Below are positions 1 to 7,717 of a stretch of DNA of 64,000 nt, one piece after another (the stretch's first letter is position 1; every line of letters starts with the position of its first letter). The notes beneath the pieces are model-generated. The model saw nothing but the letters and a program-made list of their open reading frames with translations, searched no databases and was not told the DNA's origin. The position numbers and the translations under genes were made by a program. Origin of the DNA: Bacteroidales bacterium (GTDB taxonomy: Bacteria; Bacteroidota; Bacteroidia; Bacteroidales; UBA932); contig JAFSWO010000056.1 of assembly GCA_017450165.1 (NCBI GenBank), positions 1-64,000 of the forward strand. Reading direction: 5' to 3'.

Positions 1-5
1 AAAGC

Positions 6-25
6 CTGACCTTCGGTCGGTTTTT
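6..25 (+). terminator. Short hairpin plus T-run, probable terminator
   Basis: A 6-bp stem (CTGACC pairing with GGTCGG, one T-G wobble) with a TTC loop is followed by five T residues. It looks like the intrinsic terminator of a gene lying left of the window. The gene it serves is not visible. Confidence 0.5.
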
Positions 26-26
26 G

Positions 27-132
27 AGCCACGAGGCCACTCGGAAAGCTAACTTTGGACCTTCCGGGATTTCGTCGGGCTAAAGCCCTCCGACATCCCT
101 GCCCGCTGCGCGGGGCAGTGCAAATAACTACC
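27..132. other. Non-coding stretch, function unknown
   Basis: No plausible gene is seen. The stretch contains self-complementary GC-rich segments, including CTGCCCGC followed by GCGGGGCAG near 107-127 and GGGCT/AGCCC near 78-89. It could belong to a structured RNA transcribed from outside the window or to terminator clutter; I cannot assign it. Confidence 0.3.
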
Positions 133-169
133 AAAAATCCGCGTTCAAGCGAGCTTGACGCGGATTTTT
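133..169. terminator. Near-perfect inverted repeat, bidirectional terminator
   Basis: The left arm (133-150) and right arm (153-169) pair over about 17 bp with one bulged T and a GA loop. The outer ends are A5 and T5, so either strand gives a stem followed by a T-run. It sits just downstream of the minus-strand tRNA-Ser and probably terminates it. Confidence 0.7.
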
Positions 170-181
170 GCTACCTATTTG

Positions 182-266
182 CGGAAGGTAAGGGATTCGA
201 ACCCCTGAGACGTCGCCGCCTAACGGTTTTCAAGACCGCCGCCATAGACCACTCGGCCAACCTTCC
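182..266 (-). tRNA. tRNA-Ser (anticodon UGA)
   Basis: Read on the minus strand, this 85-nt segment folds as a class II tRNA. The acceptor stem is GGAAGGT/ACCTTCC with G discriminator, D-arm GCCGAGTGGTC, anticodon loop CTTGAAAA with TGA anticodon, a long variable arm, and T-loop GGTTCGAATCC. CCA is not encoded. It lies 25 nt downstream of lspA on the same strand and may be cotranscribed with it. A strong inverted repeat follows. Confidence 0.95.
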
Positions 267-291
267 GGATTGGGAGGGCAAAGATAGGAAA

Positions 292-933
292 TTATTCGGT
301 TTCTGACGCCGTCTCCTGTTTCTTGCCGAAGAAGCGCCAGTGGAAGATCAACAGGTAGATGGCGCCGCAGGTGATGCAGGCGTCGGCAAAGTTGAAAATC
401 GGGCGGAAGAAGATGATGTGCCTGCCGCCCCAGATGGGAAACCAGGCGGGCAGGTCGGTGTCGATGATCGGGAAGTAGAACATATCCACCACCTTGCCGA
501 ACAGGAAGCCCGCGTAGCCGCCGCCATCGGGAAACATCGTGGCCGTCTGCGTAAGGGTACTCTCCGAGAAGATGAGCCCGTAAAACAGTGAATCGATGAT
601 ATTGCCCAGGGCTCCGCACAAAATGGCGGAGAGGCCGATCAGCACACCCCACGGAGTGGTGGGACGCTTGAGCAACTTGCGGATATAAAGGAAGATGACC
701 ACTACCAGTGCAACGCGGAAGACGCTGAGCAACAACTTGCCCACGGTGGCGCCGAACTGCATGCCGAACGCCATTCCGTTGTTCTCGACGAAGTAGATCT
801 GGAACCAGTTACCCAGCACATGAATACTCTGCCCGAGCGTCATGTTGGTCTTGACCAGAATCTTGATGACCTGATCAATGACCAGCAGAAGGACGACAAG
901 CAGAGTAATCTTCGTTCCGCGGGAGAGCTTCAT
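292..933 (-). CDS. lspA: Lipoprotein signal peptidase (signal peptidase II)
   Basis: This inner-membrane aspartyl protease (213 aa) removes signal peptides from prolipoproteins after lipidation. An N-terminal TM segment follows a basic start (MKLSRGTK), and four hydrophobic segments are visible. The two catalytic-aspartate blocks are GNIIDSLFYG (about residue 111) and FNFADACIT (about residue 180). It is longer than the roughly 165-aa E. coli enzyme because of an insertion between the blocks (about residues 120-165), as in Bacteroidota homologues. It is the last protein gene of the ileS-dksA-like-lspA run, 11 nt after its neighbour. Its substrates would include the lipoproteins elsewhere in this window. 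Confidence 0.95.
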   Translation of the reverse strand: MKLSRGTKITLLVVLLLVIDQVIKILVKTNMTLGQSIHVLGNWFQIYFVENNGMAFGMQFGATVGKLLLSVFRVALVVVIFLYIRKLLKRPTTPWGVLIGLSAILCGALGNIIDSLFYGLIFSESTLTQTATMFPDGGGYAGFLFGKVVDMFYFPIIDTDLPAWFPIWGGRHIIFFRPIFNFADACITCGAIYLLIFHWRFFGKKQETASETE

Positions 934-944
934 CGGGCGGGAGT

Positions 945-1343
945 CTATTTGTATCCCTTTTCCTTAGCCTCGACGCTGAGGGTAGCGTGCGGCACCAGAC
1001 GGAGACGCTCTTTGGGAATCAGTTTACCGGTGGCGCGGCAGATGCCGTAAGTCTTGTTCTCGATGCGGCCCAGCGCAGCCTCGAGGTTCTGGATCAGTTT
1101 GTACTGACGGGATGCCAGTTGGCCGATCTCCTCTTTGGATAGCGAGGAAGCACCCTCTTCCAGTACTTTAAAAGTGGGAGAGGTATCCTCGGTGTCCTTG
1201 CTGGTGCTATGGTTAACCATCCCCTTGAGCATATCATACTCTTTGCGGGCGGCGTCGAGCTTTTCAAGAATCAGGGCCTTGAACTCCTGGAGTTCCTCAT
1301 CGCTGTAGCGAACCTTCTCGGCGGTAGTAACTTTCTTTGCCAT
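945..1343 (-). CDS. TraR/DksA-family protein without zinc cysteines
   Basis: 132 aa. The N-terminal half (about residues 10-90) is helical and charged, consistent with the DksA coiled coil that enters the RNA polymerase secondary channel. The C-terminal zinc-finger region reads YGICRATGKLIPKERLRLVPHAT: only one cysteine of the classical four is present, although the surrounding family residues are kept. This cysteine-poor form is, as I recall, usual in Bacteroidota homologues, so the protein is probably functional. It sits between ileS and lspA. A role in transcription regulation is inferred from the family; its link to ppGpp is unknown. Confidence 0.85.
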   Translation of the reverse strand: MAKKVTTAEKVRYSDEELQEFKALILEKLDAARKEYDMLKGMVNHSTSKDTEDTSPTFKVLEEGASSLSKEEIGQLASRQYKLIQNLEAALGRIENKTYGICRATGKLIPKERLRLVPHATLSVEAKEKGYK

Positions 1344-1366
1344 AATTCTTTGTCGTTTATTTCTTA

Positions 1367-1374
1367 CAAAGCTA
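1367..1374 (-). promoter_or_regulatory. -7 box (TAGCTTTG) upstream of the DksA-like gene
   Basis: A perfect TAnnTTTG box on the minus strand lies 23 nt before the start of the DksA-like gene in the short gap after ileS. A well-spaced TTG is not evident, so this may be a weak internal promoter of the operon. Confidence 0.4.
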
Positions 1375-1394
1375 ATAATTAATTCTCAAACAAA

Positions 1395-4300
1395 CTACAA
1401 TCTCGCGACGGAAATCTTGAGCGTGCCATCGTCCCATTCCACCTCGGTGCCGTCAAAATCGGCCGCCGGTGCGAACGAGAGCGATTCGGTGAGGGTCTGC
1501 TCGCAAAGATATTTTCCGTAGGAGGCGAGCGCCTCTTCAATCTCGGCAGACTGCGCGATCACCACGCGGATGCGGTCGGTCACCTCGAATCCACTCTCCT
1601 TGCGGAGATTCTGGATACGGTTGATCAACTCGCGGGCGATACCTTCACGGCGCAGGTCGTCGGTGAGGGTCACGTCGAGCGCGACGGTCAGGCGGCCTTC
1701 GGAAGCCACGAGCCAGCCCGGCATATCCTCGGAGTGGATCTCATAGTCGGCCGTTTCCAGCGCCACAGGTCCGGAGGGCAGCTCCAAGGTATAGTCCCCT
1801 GCCCGCTCGATAGCGCTGATCGTAGGCTGATCCATTGTAGCGAAGGCGGCGGCAATCTCTTTCATCTGCTTGCCATACTTCTTGCCGAGGGTCTTGAAGT
1901 TCGGCTTAATCTTCTTGGTAATCAGGCCGGTGGTATCGTGGATATATTCTGCTTCCTTGACATTGACTTCCGTCAGAATCAGCGGCTCCACCTTTTCAAT
2001 CTGGGCCTGCAGCGAAGGATCGATCACCGGAATGATCATTTTGGCCAGCGGCTGACGGACCTTGATGTTGACCTTGCGGCGGAGCGCCAGCACCATCGAG
2101 GTAGCCTGCTGCGCGAGAGCCATCCGCTCCTCGAGCGCCGTATCGATTTCCGCCTCGCAGCATTCGGGCATCTGCTCGAAATGCACGGATTCGGCACCCG
2201 GGACGAGGTCGCACCAGAGGCGATCCATGTAGAAGGGAGCGATCGGAGCTGCCAGCAGCGCCACGGTCCGCAGCGCGCGGTAGAGGGTCTGGTAGGCCAC
2301 CCGTTTGTCGGGGGTCAGGCCGCCGCCCCAGAAACGCTTGCGGTTCAGACGGACGTACCAGTTGGAGAGATCGTCGCAGACGAAGTCCTGAATCAGACGG
2401 CCGGCTAGCGTGATATCGAAGTCCGCGTACGCGGCGTCCACCTTCTTCACGAGGGTATTGAGCAGCGAGACGAGCCAGCGGTCAATCTCCTGACGACCGG
2501 CGGAATCGGCCTGCGGAGCGGCCGGATCGAACCCGTCCACATTCGCATAGAGGGCGAAGAAGGAGTAGGTATTATAGAGCGTACCGAAGAACTTGCGCTG
2601 GACCTCCGCCACGCCGGCCTCGTCGAACTTCAGGTTGTCCCAGGGCTGGGCATTGGTAAGCATGTACCAGCGGAGCGCATCGGCGCCGTAGGTATCGATC
2701 GTCTTGAAAGGATCCACCGCATTGCCCAGACGCTTGGACATCTTGTTGCCCTCCTTGTCGAGCACCAAGCCATTGGAAATGACCGTCTTGTAGGCGCAGG
2801 TATCCGAGACCATCGTGTGCACGGCATGCAGCGTATAGAACCATCCGCGGGTCTGGTCGACGCCCTCGGCAATGAAGTCAGCCGTCTGGCCGAAGTTGGG
2901 TTTGCCGAGCTCGGAGAGACCCTCCTGGGCATACGGCATGGCGCCGGAATCGAACCAGACGTCGATCAGGTCGCTTTCGCGGACCATTTTTTTGCCGTCT
3001 TCCGAAACCAGGAAAATGTTATCCACGTAGGGCCGGTGCAGATCCACGCGGTCGTAGTTCTCTTTGGAATAGTCGCCCGGGACGAAACCGGCCTTGCGCA
3101 GCGGGTTCTCCGCCATCACGCCGGCAGCCACGGAGCGATCCAGCTCTTTGTAAAGCTCTTCGAGCGATCCGATGCTCTTCTCCTGCTTGCCGTCTTCCGT
3201 GCGCCAGATGGGCAGCGGGGTGCCCCAGTAGCGGCTGCGCGAAAGGTTCCAGTCCTGGATATTCTCCAGCCATTTGCCGAAGCGGCCGGTACCGGTGGAT
3301 TCAGGCTTCCAGTTGATGGTCTTGTTGAGCGCGACCATCCGATCCTGCACGGCGGTGGTGCGGATGAACCACGAATCCAGAGGATAGTAGAGCACCGGTT
3401 TGTCGGTACGCCAGCAGTGCGGGTAGTTGTGCACGTGCTTCTCAATGCGGAAGGCGATGCCTGCCTGCTTGAGCTCCATGCAGATATCGATATCGAGCGT
3501 AGGAGCGTCGGGAGCGAGGGTATCGTCGTAGGCATTCTTGACGAAGCGGCCTGCAAACGGGCCGTAGAGGGGCACGTCCACCCGCTCCGCGACGAACTTT
3601 GGATCGAGGTCCTCGATGCGGTAGAGCTTACCGGTGCGGTCCACCATGGCCTGGCGGTTACCCGCGCGGTCAATCACCTGCATCGGCGGGATGCCGGCAG
3701 CCTTGGCCACCTTGTCGTCGTCTGCACCGAAGGTAGGAGCGATATGGACGATACCGGTACCGTCTTCCGTGGTGACATAATCGCCGGGGATGACGCGGAA
3801 GGCGTCCCCGTCGGGCTTCATCCAGGGAATCAGCTGCTTGTAGCGGATGCCGACCAGGGCGGTACCCTTGACGGGCGCACCGACCACGGTACCCGGGTTC
3901 TTATCGTTGAAATGAGCCTCCAGCAGCGGTTTGGCCACGATGTAGCGGGCCGGAGCCTTGGAATAGGGATTCACGCTGTCCACCGCCACATATTCGATGT
4001 TCGGGCCCACGCAGAGCGCCGTATTGGAAGGCAGGGTCCACGGGGTGGTGGTCCATGCCAGGATGTAGAGCGGACGGTCGGCGCCCTCGAAGAGGAACTC
4101 CGAAGCGGCGTCCCGAATCACCTCGAACTGCACGGTGACGGTGGTATCTTTCACGTCCCGGTAGCAGCCCGGCTGGTTCAACTCGTGGGAGCTCAAGCCC
4201 GTACCGGCAGCCGGCGAATAGGGCTGGATGGAGTAACCCTTGTACAGATAACCCTTGTCGTAAATCTTCTTGAGCAGGTACCAGAGGGTCTCGATATAGT

Positions 4301-4760
4301 GATTGTCGTAGGTGATGTACGGACGGTCCGTATCCACCCAGTATCCGATCTTCTCCGTCAGCGAGACCCACTCGGAGGTATATTTCATCACCTCTTCGCG
4401 GCAGGTCTGGTTGTATTCCTCTACGGAGATCTTCTTGCCGATATCCTCCTTGGTGATGCCGAGTTTCTTCTCGACGCCCAGCTCCACAGGCAGGCCGTGG
4501 GTGTCCCAACCGGCACGACGGTCCACGAAATAACCCTTCTGCGTCTTGTAGCGGCAGATGGCGTCTTTGATGGAACGTGCCATTACGTGATGGATGCCCG
4601 GCATGCCGTTTGCGGAGGGCGGACCCTCGAAAAAGACGAAGGAGGGCGAGCCCTGGCTCAGCTTCATCGACGTGCGGAAGGTATCCTTTGCCTTCCAGTT
4701 GGAGAGGACCTCTCGGTTGATGGTCACGAGATCCAGTTTTTTATACTCAGGAAAACTCAT
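1395..4760 (-). CDS. ileS: Isoleucyl-tRNA synthetase with swapped GXHH signature
   Basis: This class I synthetase (1121 aa) charges tRNA-Ile in the cytoplasm. The start ATG at 4760 (MSFPEYKKLDLV) is preferred over an in-frame extension to 4871 because a promoter lies at 4798-4827 between them. The ATP-binding signature, normally HXGH, reads GIHH (codons at 4587-4598) after PPSANGMP. The KMSKS loop is KMSKR in KEGNKMSKRLGN. The editing domain (about residues 190-400) and C-terminal anticodon domain are present, and the length suits the long type-2 IleRS group. In that group the H/G swap is linked to very strong mupirocin resistance. It is first in the minus-strand run with the DksA-like gene and lspA. 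Confidence 0.97.
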   Translation of the reverse strand: MSFPEYKKLDLVTINREVLSNWKAKDTFRTSMKLSQGSPSFVFFEGPPSANGMPGIHHVMARSIKDAICRYKTQKGYFVDRRAGWDTHGLPVELGVEKKLGITKEDIGKKISVEEYNQTCREEVMKYTSEWVSLTEKIGYWVDTDRPYITYDNHYIETLWYLLKKIYDKGYLYKGYSIQPYSPAAGTGLSSHELNQPGCYRDVKDTTVTVQFEVIRDAASEFLFEGADRPLYILAWTTTPWTLPSNTALCVGPNIEYVAVDSVNPYSKAPARYIVAKPLLEAHFNDKNPGTVVGAPVKGTALVGIRYKQLIPWMKPDGDAFRVIPGDYVTTEDGTGIVHIAPTFGADDDKVAKAAGIPPMQVIDRAGNRQAMVDRTGKLYRIEDLDPKFVAERVDVPLYGPFAGRFVKNAYDDTLAPDAPTLDIDICMELKQAGIAFRIEKHVHNYPHCWRTDKPVLYYPLDSWFIRTTAVQDRMVALNKTINWKPESTGTGRFGKWLENIQDWNLSRSRYWGTPLPIWRTEDGKQEKSIGSLEELYKELDRSVAAGVMAENPLRKAGFVPGDYSKENYDRVDLHRPYVDNIFLVSEDGKKMVRESDLIDVWFDSGAMPYAQEGLSELGKPNFGQTADFIAEGVDQTRGWFYTLHAVHTMVSDTCAYKTVISNGLVLDKEGNKMSKRLGNAVDPFKTIDTYGADALRWYMLTNAQPWDNLKFDEAGVAEVQRKFFGTLYNTYSFFALYANVDGFDPAAPQADSAGRQEIDRWLVSLLNTLVKKVDAAYADFDITLAGRLIQDFVCDDLSNWYVRLNRKRFWGGGLTPDKRVAYQTLYRALRTVALLAAPIAPFYMDRLWCDLVPGAESVHFEQMPECCEAEIDTALEERMALAQQATSMVLALRRKVNIKVRQPLAKMIIPVIDPSLQAQIEKVEPLILTEVNVKEAEYIHDTTGLITKKIKPNFKTLGKKYGKQMKEIAAAFATMDQPTISAIERAGDYTLELPSGPVALETADYEIHSEDMPGWLVASEGRLTVALDVTLTDDLRREGIARELINRIQNLRKESGFEVTDRIRVVIAQSAEIEEALASYGKYLCEQTLTESLSFAPAADFDGTEVEWDDGTLKISVARL

Positions 4761-4797
4761 TTCAGTCGGGTTTCTGGTTTTTGCAAATAATAACTCG

Positions 4798-4827
4798 CAA
4801 AGATAGTATTTCTCACCGGAAACACAA
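4798..4827 (-). promoter_or_regulatory. ileS promoter (Bacteroidota type)
   Basis: On the minus strand a -7 box TATCTTTG (4798-4805) is preceded, 19 bases away, by TTG (4825-4827). This matches the Bacteroidota sigma consensus and leaves a leader of roughly 35 nt. It supports the ileS start at 4760. Confidence 0.75.
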
Positions 4828-4904
4828 GCCGGATGGCCTACATCATCGGGCCATTTCTTGCGATTTTTCATTTTTCTAAAAAAATGACGCTCTTTTTAAA
4901 AAAG

Positions 4905-4956
4905 CGCATTTTGACCAAAAACGATTGCCCCGTCGTAAATTGTCCGGGATGGTCAC
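4905..4956 (+). repeat. 52-bp dispersed repeat, copy 1
   Basis: This stretch begins CGCATTTTGACCAAA and contains GTAAATTGTCCGG. It matches 44749-44800 (minus strand) at 46 of 52 positions without gaps. The copy lies 48 nt upstream of the small membrane-protein gene of the export locus and is oriented toward it. Its function is unknown. Neither frame-conserved coding nor a clean promoter is evident. Confidence 0.8.
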
Positions 4957-5004
4957 TACCTTGCCGAAAGTGTGCTTTCCTTTGCGGTGAAAACGCTCGA
5001 GACC

Positions 5005-5160
5005 ATGACAAGCGACCGCAACATCCTTCCCCTCTCCGACCTCCGCGTCACCGCCGACGGACTCGCCCCTGAGATGGGCGCGCTGCGCAAGGGATGCTAT
5101 GCCCTGCTGCTGATCCTGCTTGCGACGCTGGTCTCCCTCGCGCTTGCCTTTTATTTGTAA
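5005..5160 (+). CDS. Small single-span membrane protein, first gene of the peptide-export locus
   Basis: 51 aa from ATG 5005 (MTSDRNILPLSDLRV); an upstream in-frame ATG at 4972 would add 11 residues. The first 32 residues are polar, then KGCYALLLILLATLVSLALA forms one TM helix ending at the C-terminus. Five bases separate it from the ABC exporter, so the two are almost certainly cotranslated. It is unrecognised. Possible roles are immunity to the exported peptides, an exporter accessory protein, or an unusual precursor (it has no GG site). Immunity is my preferred guess because small membrane proteins often play it beside bacteriocin exporters. Confidence 0.65.
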   Translation: MTSDRNILPLSDLRVTADGLAPEMGALRKGCYALLLILLATLVSLALAFYL

Positions 5161-5165
5161 AAGCC

Positions 5166-7274
5166 ATGAGAACCGCCATCAAACAACACGACCTCTCGGA
5201 CTGCGGCGCCGCCGCACTCTGCTCTGTGGCAAGGTATTACGGCCTGGACATCCCCCTGACCGTGATTCGCGAAGCCTCGGGAACGGACCGCGCCGGCACG
5301 ACGGTCAAAGGGTTGCTGGATGCATGCCGCGCGCTGGGCCTCACGGGACAGGCCTACAAGTCGCCCGACCGGGATGTGGAACCGCTGCGCAAACTGCACG
5401 TCCCTGCGATTCTCCACATGGTCGAGAAGAACGGTGACCTGCACTATGTGGTTCTCTTCAGAACGGGGGCGAAGCGCGTCCGCGTCATGGACCCCGCCCT
5501 CGGACGTCACCGCTCCCTTTCCTACGAGGCGCTCCGCAAACGCTGGAGCGGCTTCCTGATTGTCATTTCCCCGGATCCCGGCAGCACTATATCCCAACAT
5601 CCGTCCCATCGGAACACTTCCTTTCTTGCACAGTACACCAACCTGATTCTCAGGGTAAAACAGGACTATCTGCGGTCCCTGCCGGGATCCTTCTTATGTG
5701 TCATCGCCGGCATCACGACGTCGCTCTTCCTGCAGCACATCGTGGATGTCGTCCTGCCAGGCGGAAATCTCCGGGAGCTGGCCGAAGTTTCGATCCTTCT
5801 GGCCCTGATCCTGGTCTGCTCCGCCCTTGTCGGTTACGGCAGTTCCCTCTTCTCGCTCCGGGCTGGCGTCCGAATGGATGGAACGCTGATTCTCAATTAT
5901 CTGAAGCATCTGTTCAACCTGCCGGTGGGCTTTTTCCAGCGGCGGGGCGCAGGCGAACTGAATGCCCGCATCACGGATGCCTTCAAGGTCCGCAGCCTCC
6001 TCACCGAGGGGCTCACGGGCATCACCACAGGCCTGCTGCTGCTCATCGGCTCCTTCGCCCTGATGTTTACCTTCTGGTGGAAACTGGCCCTGATGACGAT
6101 GGCCTTCGTACCGCTCTACATCCTGCTCTATCTGGCCGCCAGCCGCATCACCCGGAAACGCAACCGGGAACTGCTCGAGAGCGCCGCAGAGTTTGAACGC
6201 TGTTCCGTAGAGAGCATCTCCGCCATCCGCACCGTCAAATACTTCGGGCGCGGCAATACGGGATACGGTGACCTGCAGCACGCCTTTGCCAACATGAACT
6301 GGAAAATGTATCGCTCCGGGCTCAGTCTGGGCCGCTTCTCACTATCCGCAGATTTACTTGCAAAGTTAATGACCCTTTCACTCCTTTCACTAGGCTCATT
6401 CTATGTGTTCCGGGGCGATCTTTCCACCGGTGAACTGGTCTCCTTCTATGCCCTTTCGGCGTGGTTCGCCACCCCGCTGGGGGAACTGGTGGCCATCTGC
6501 AACCGCCTCAACGAATCCAACATATCGCTGGAGAGGCTGCAGGATATCACGCTGCTCGACGGGGAGCCCGAGGGCGGACTGGAAACGCCGCTGGGGGAAT
6601 CGTGGGACCTGCGTTTCGAGGACGTCACCTTTGGCTATCCGGGCTGCAACCCGGTGCTGGAGCACTTCGACGCCACCTTTCCCCGGGGCACGCTGACCGC
6701 CGTCACGGGCGAGAGCGGATGCGGGAAGAGCACGCTGGCAGCACTGCTGATGCGGGACTATTCCCTTTCGGGCGGACATATCCTGCTGGGCCAGACCGAC
6801 ATCGCGCTGATAGACCTGCAGCGCTGGAGAGAATATATATCGATCGTACCCCAGGAGCCGGGGCTGCTGAGCTGCTCCATCCTGGACAATATAACCGGAG
6901 GGGACAAGGAACCCGATCTGCGCAAAGTCGGGGCGATCCTGGAAGAATTGAAGATGGGATCATTCATCTCATCGCTTCCCCTGGGCATCCTGACCCCGGC
7001 CGGTGAACACGGAAGTCTGCTTTCAGGCGGACAGAAACAACGGATTGCACTGGCGCGGGCCCTCTACAGGGATCCCCAGATCCTGATTCTCGACGAGGCG
7101 ACAGCCGCGCTCGATGAGGTCTCGCAACAGTGCATCCTGGGCAAGGCGGCCGCACTGCGGAATGAAGGGAAAACCGTCATCATGATCACCCACCGAAGGG
7201 ACAATATCGCTATTGCGGACAGGGTGTTGGAGATGCGTCACGGAATGCATGAAAAAGTGAGTGCGCGCTCATAG
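5166..7274 (+). CDS. C39 peptidase-containing ABC exporter (bacteriocin type)
   Basis: 702 aa from ATG 5166 (MRTAIKQHDLSDCG). Domains: an N-terminal C39 cysteine protease (about residues 1-125) with catalytic Cys in DLSDCGAAAL, His in LHYVVLF and Asp in VMDPALG; a six-TM ABC membrane domain (about 160-440); and an ATPase domain with Walker A GESGCGKST, signature LLSGGQKQR, Walker B ILILDEATAALD and H-loop ITHR. Such proteins cut leader peptides after GG and pump the core peptide across the inner membrane. Two GG-type precursors follow within 260 nt, then TolC- and HlyD-like genes, giving a complete envelope-spanning exporter. All catalytic residues are intact. Confidence 0.95.
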   Translation: MRTAIKQHDLSDCGAAALCSVARYYGLDIPLTVIREASGTDRAGTTVKGLLDACRALGLTGQAYKSPDRDVEPLRKLHVPAILHMVEKNGDLHYVVLFRTGAKRVRVMDPALGRHRSLSYEALRKRWSGFLIVISPDPGSTISQHPSHRNTSFLAQYTNLILRVKQDYLRSLPGSFLCVIAGITTSLFLQHIVDVVLPGGNLRELAEVSILLALILVCSALVGYGSSLFSLRAGVRMDGTLILNYLKHLFNLPVGFFQRRGAGELNARITDAFKVRSLLTEGLTGITTGLLLLIGSFALMFTFWWKLALMTMAFVPLYILLYLAASRITRKRNRELLESAAEFERCSVESISAIRTVKYFGRGNTGYGDLQHAFANMNWKMYRSGLSLGRFSLSADLLAKLMTLSLLSLGSFYVFRGDLSTGELVSFYALSAWFATPLGELVAICNRLNESNISLERLQDITLLDGEPEGGLETPLGESWDLRFEDVTFGYPGCNPVLEHFDATFPRGTLTAVTGESGCGKSTLAALLMRDYSLSGGHILLGQTDIALIDLQRWREYISIVPQEPGLLSCSILDNITGGDKEPDLRKVGAILEELKMGSFISSLPLGILTPAGEHGSLLSGGQKQRIALARALYRDPQILILDEATAALDEVSQQCILGKAAALRNEGKTVIMITHRRDNIAIADRVLEMRHGMHEKVSARS

Positions 7275-7327
7275 GGCCGTTTCCGCACGCCCCTCAGTAA
7301 GTTGCGGAAAACCTAAAATTAGTCAAT

Positions 7328-7519
7328 ATGGAAGAAAACTTGTTGTTGGAAACAGGATGGCGGGAGATGGATTCTTCCGAACTCATCCTGCGTGGAGGCG
7401 CATCGGGCATATGGGCCGATGTCTTTAACAAAGCCAAATCGCTGATCAACTTTATTGCCGATTACATCCCGAAGCTCGTCAAGGGATTTCTGGATGGATT
7501 CGCGCTTAAAATCTTTTAG
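7328..7519 (+). CDS. Double-glycine precursor peptide 1 (putative bacteriocin)
   Basis: 63 aa. A 24-residue leader ends SSELILRGG, a double-glycine site fitting the adjacent C39 protease. Cleavage would release a 39-residue core that starts ASGIWADVF, includes FIADYIPKLVKGF and ends ALKIF. The core has 5 Lys and 3 Asp (net about +2) and is hydrophobic and amphipathic, as in membrane-active class II peptides. It has no cysteines and no YGNG motif, so it is neither a class IIa-like bacteriocin nor a lanthipeptide candidate. It shares a hydrophobic-x-KGF motif with precursor 2. Exact family unknown. Confidence 0.8.
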   Translation: MEENLLLETGWREMDSSELILRGGASGIWADVFNKAKSLINFIADYIPKLVKGFLDGFALKIF

Positions 7520-7531
7520 GAGGAGCACGCT

Positions 7532-7705
7532 ATGAAACAGGACGTTCTTTCGCTCGCACTGGTGCCGATGGGCGCCGACGAGCTGTGCGCCGTTCGCGGC
7601 GGCGTGGACAAGCATGCCCAGGAGGCCCTTTGGATGGTAGGCTACGTGATCGGTATCATCGCAAAGGTCTTTACCTCGCTCTTCTCCCTCATCAAAGGCT
7701 TTTAA
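7532..7705 (+). CDS. Double-glycine precursor peptide 2 (putative bacteriocin partner)
   Basis: 57 aa, starting 12 nt after precursor 1 behind an AGGAGG-like stretch. The 24-residue leader ends ADELCAVRGG, with E at -8, L at -7 and V at -4 as in classical double-glycine leaders. The 33-residue core starts VDKHAQEALW, continues as a long hydrophobic helix (MVGYVIGIIAKVFTSLF) and ends SLIKGF; net charge is about +1. One cysteine lies in the leader, none in the core. Two adjacent GG precursors with different helical cores suggest a two-peptide bacteriocin. Activity is inferred, not shown. Confidence 0.8.
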   Translation: MKQDVLSLALVPMGADELCAVRGGVDKHAQEALWMVGYVIGIIAKVFTSLFSLIKGF

Positions 7706-7717
7706 GCATTTACTACC

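Noticed and set aside
2817..4790. Long open frame on the plus strand opposite ileS
   Set aside because: It is antisense to a certain gene, has no recognisable domain, and GC-rich codon use makes such frames common. Similar long antisense frames opposite rsmH, ftsI, murE, mraY and nusA were rejected for the same reason.
4936..4964. Promoter inside repeat copy 1 (TTG...TACCTTGC)
   Set aside because: The box has a mismatch and the spacing to TTG (14 bases) is well short of the 18-20 seen elsewhere here.
7328..7705. Lanthipeptide or other modified RiPP precursors
   Set aside because: The cores contain no cysteine and no modification enzyme gene is present in the locus.
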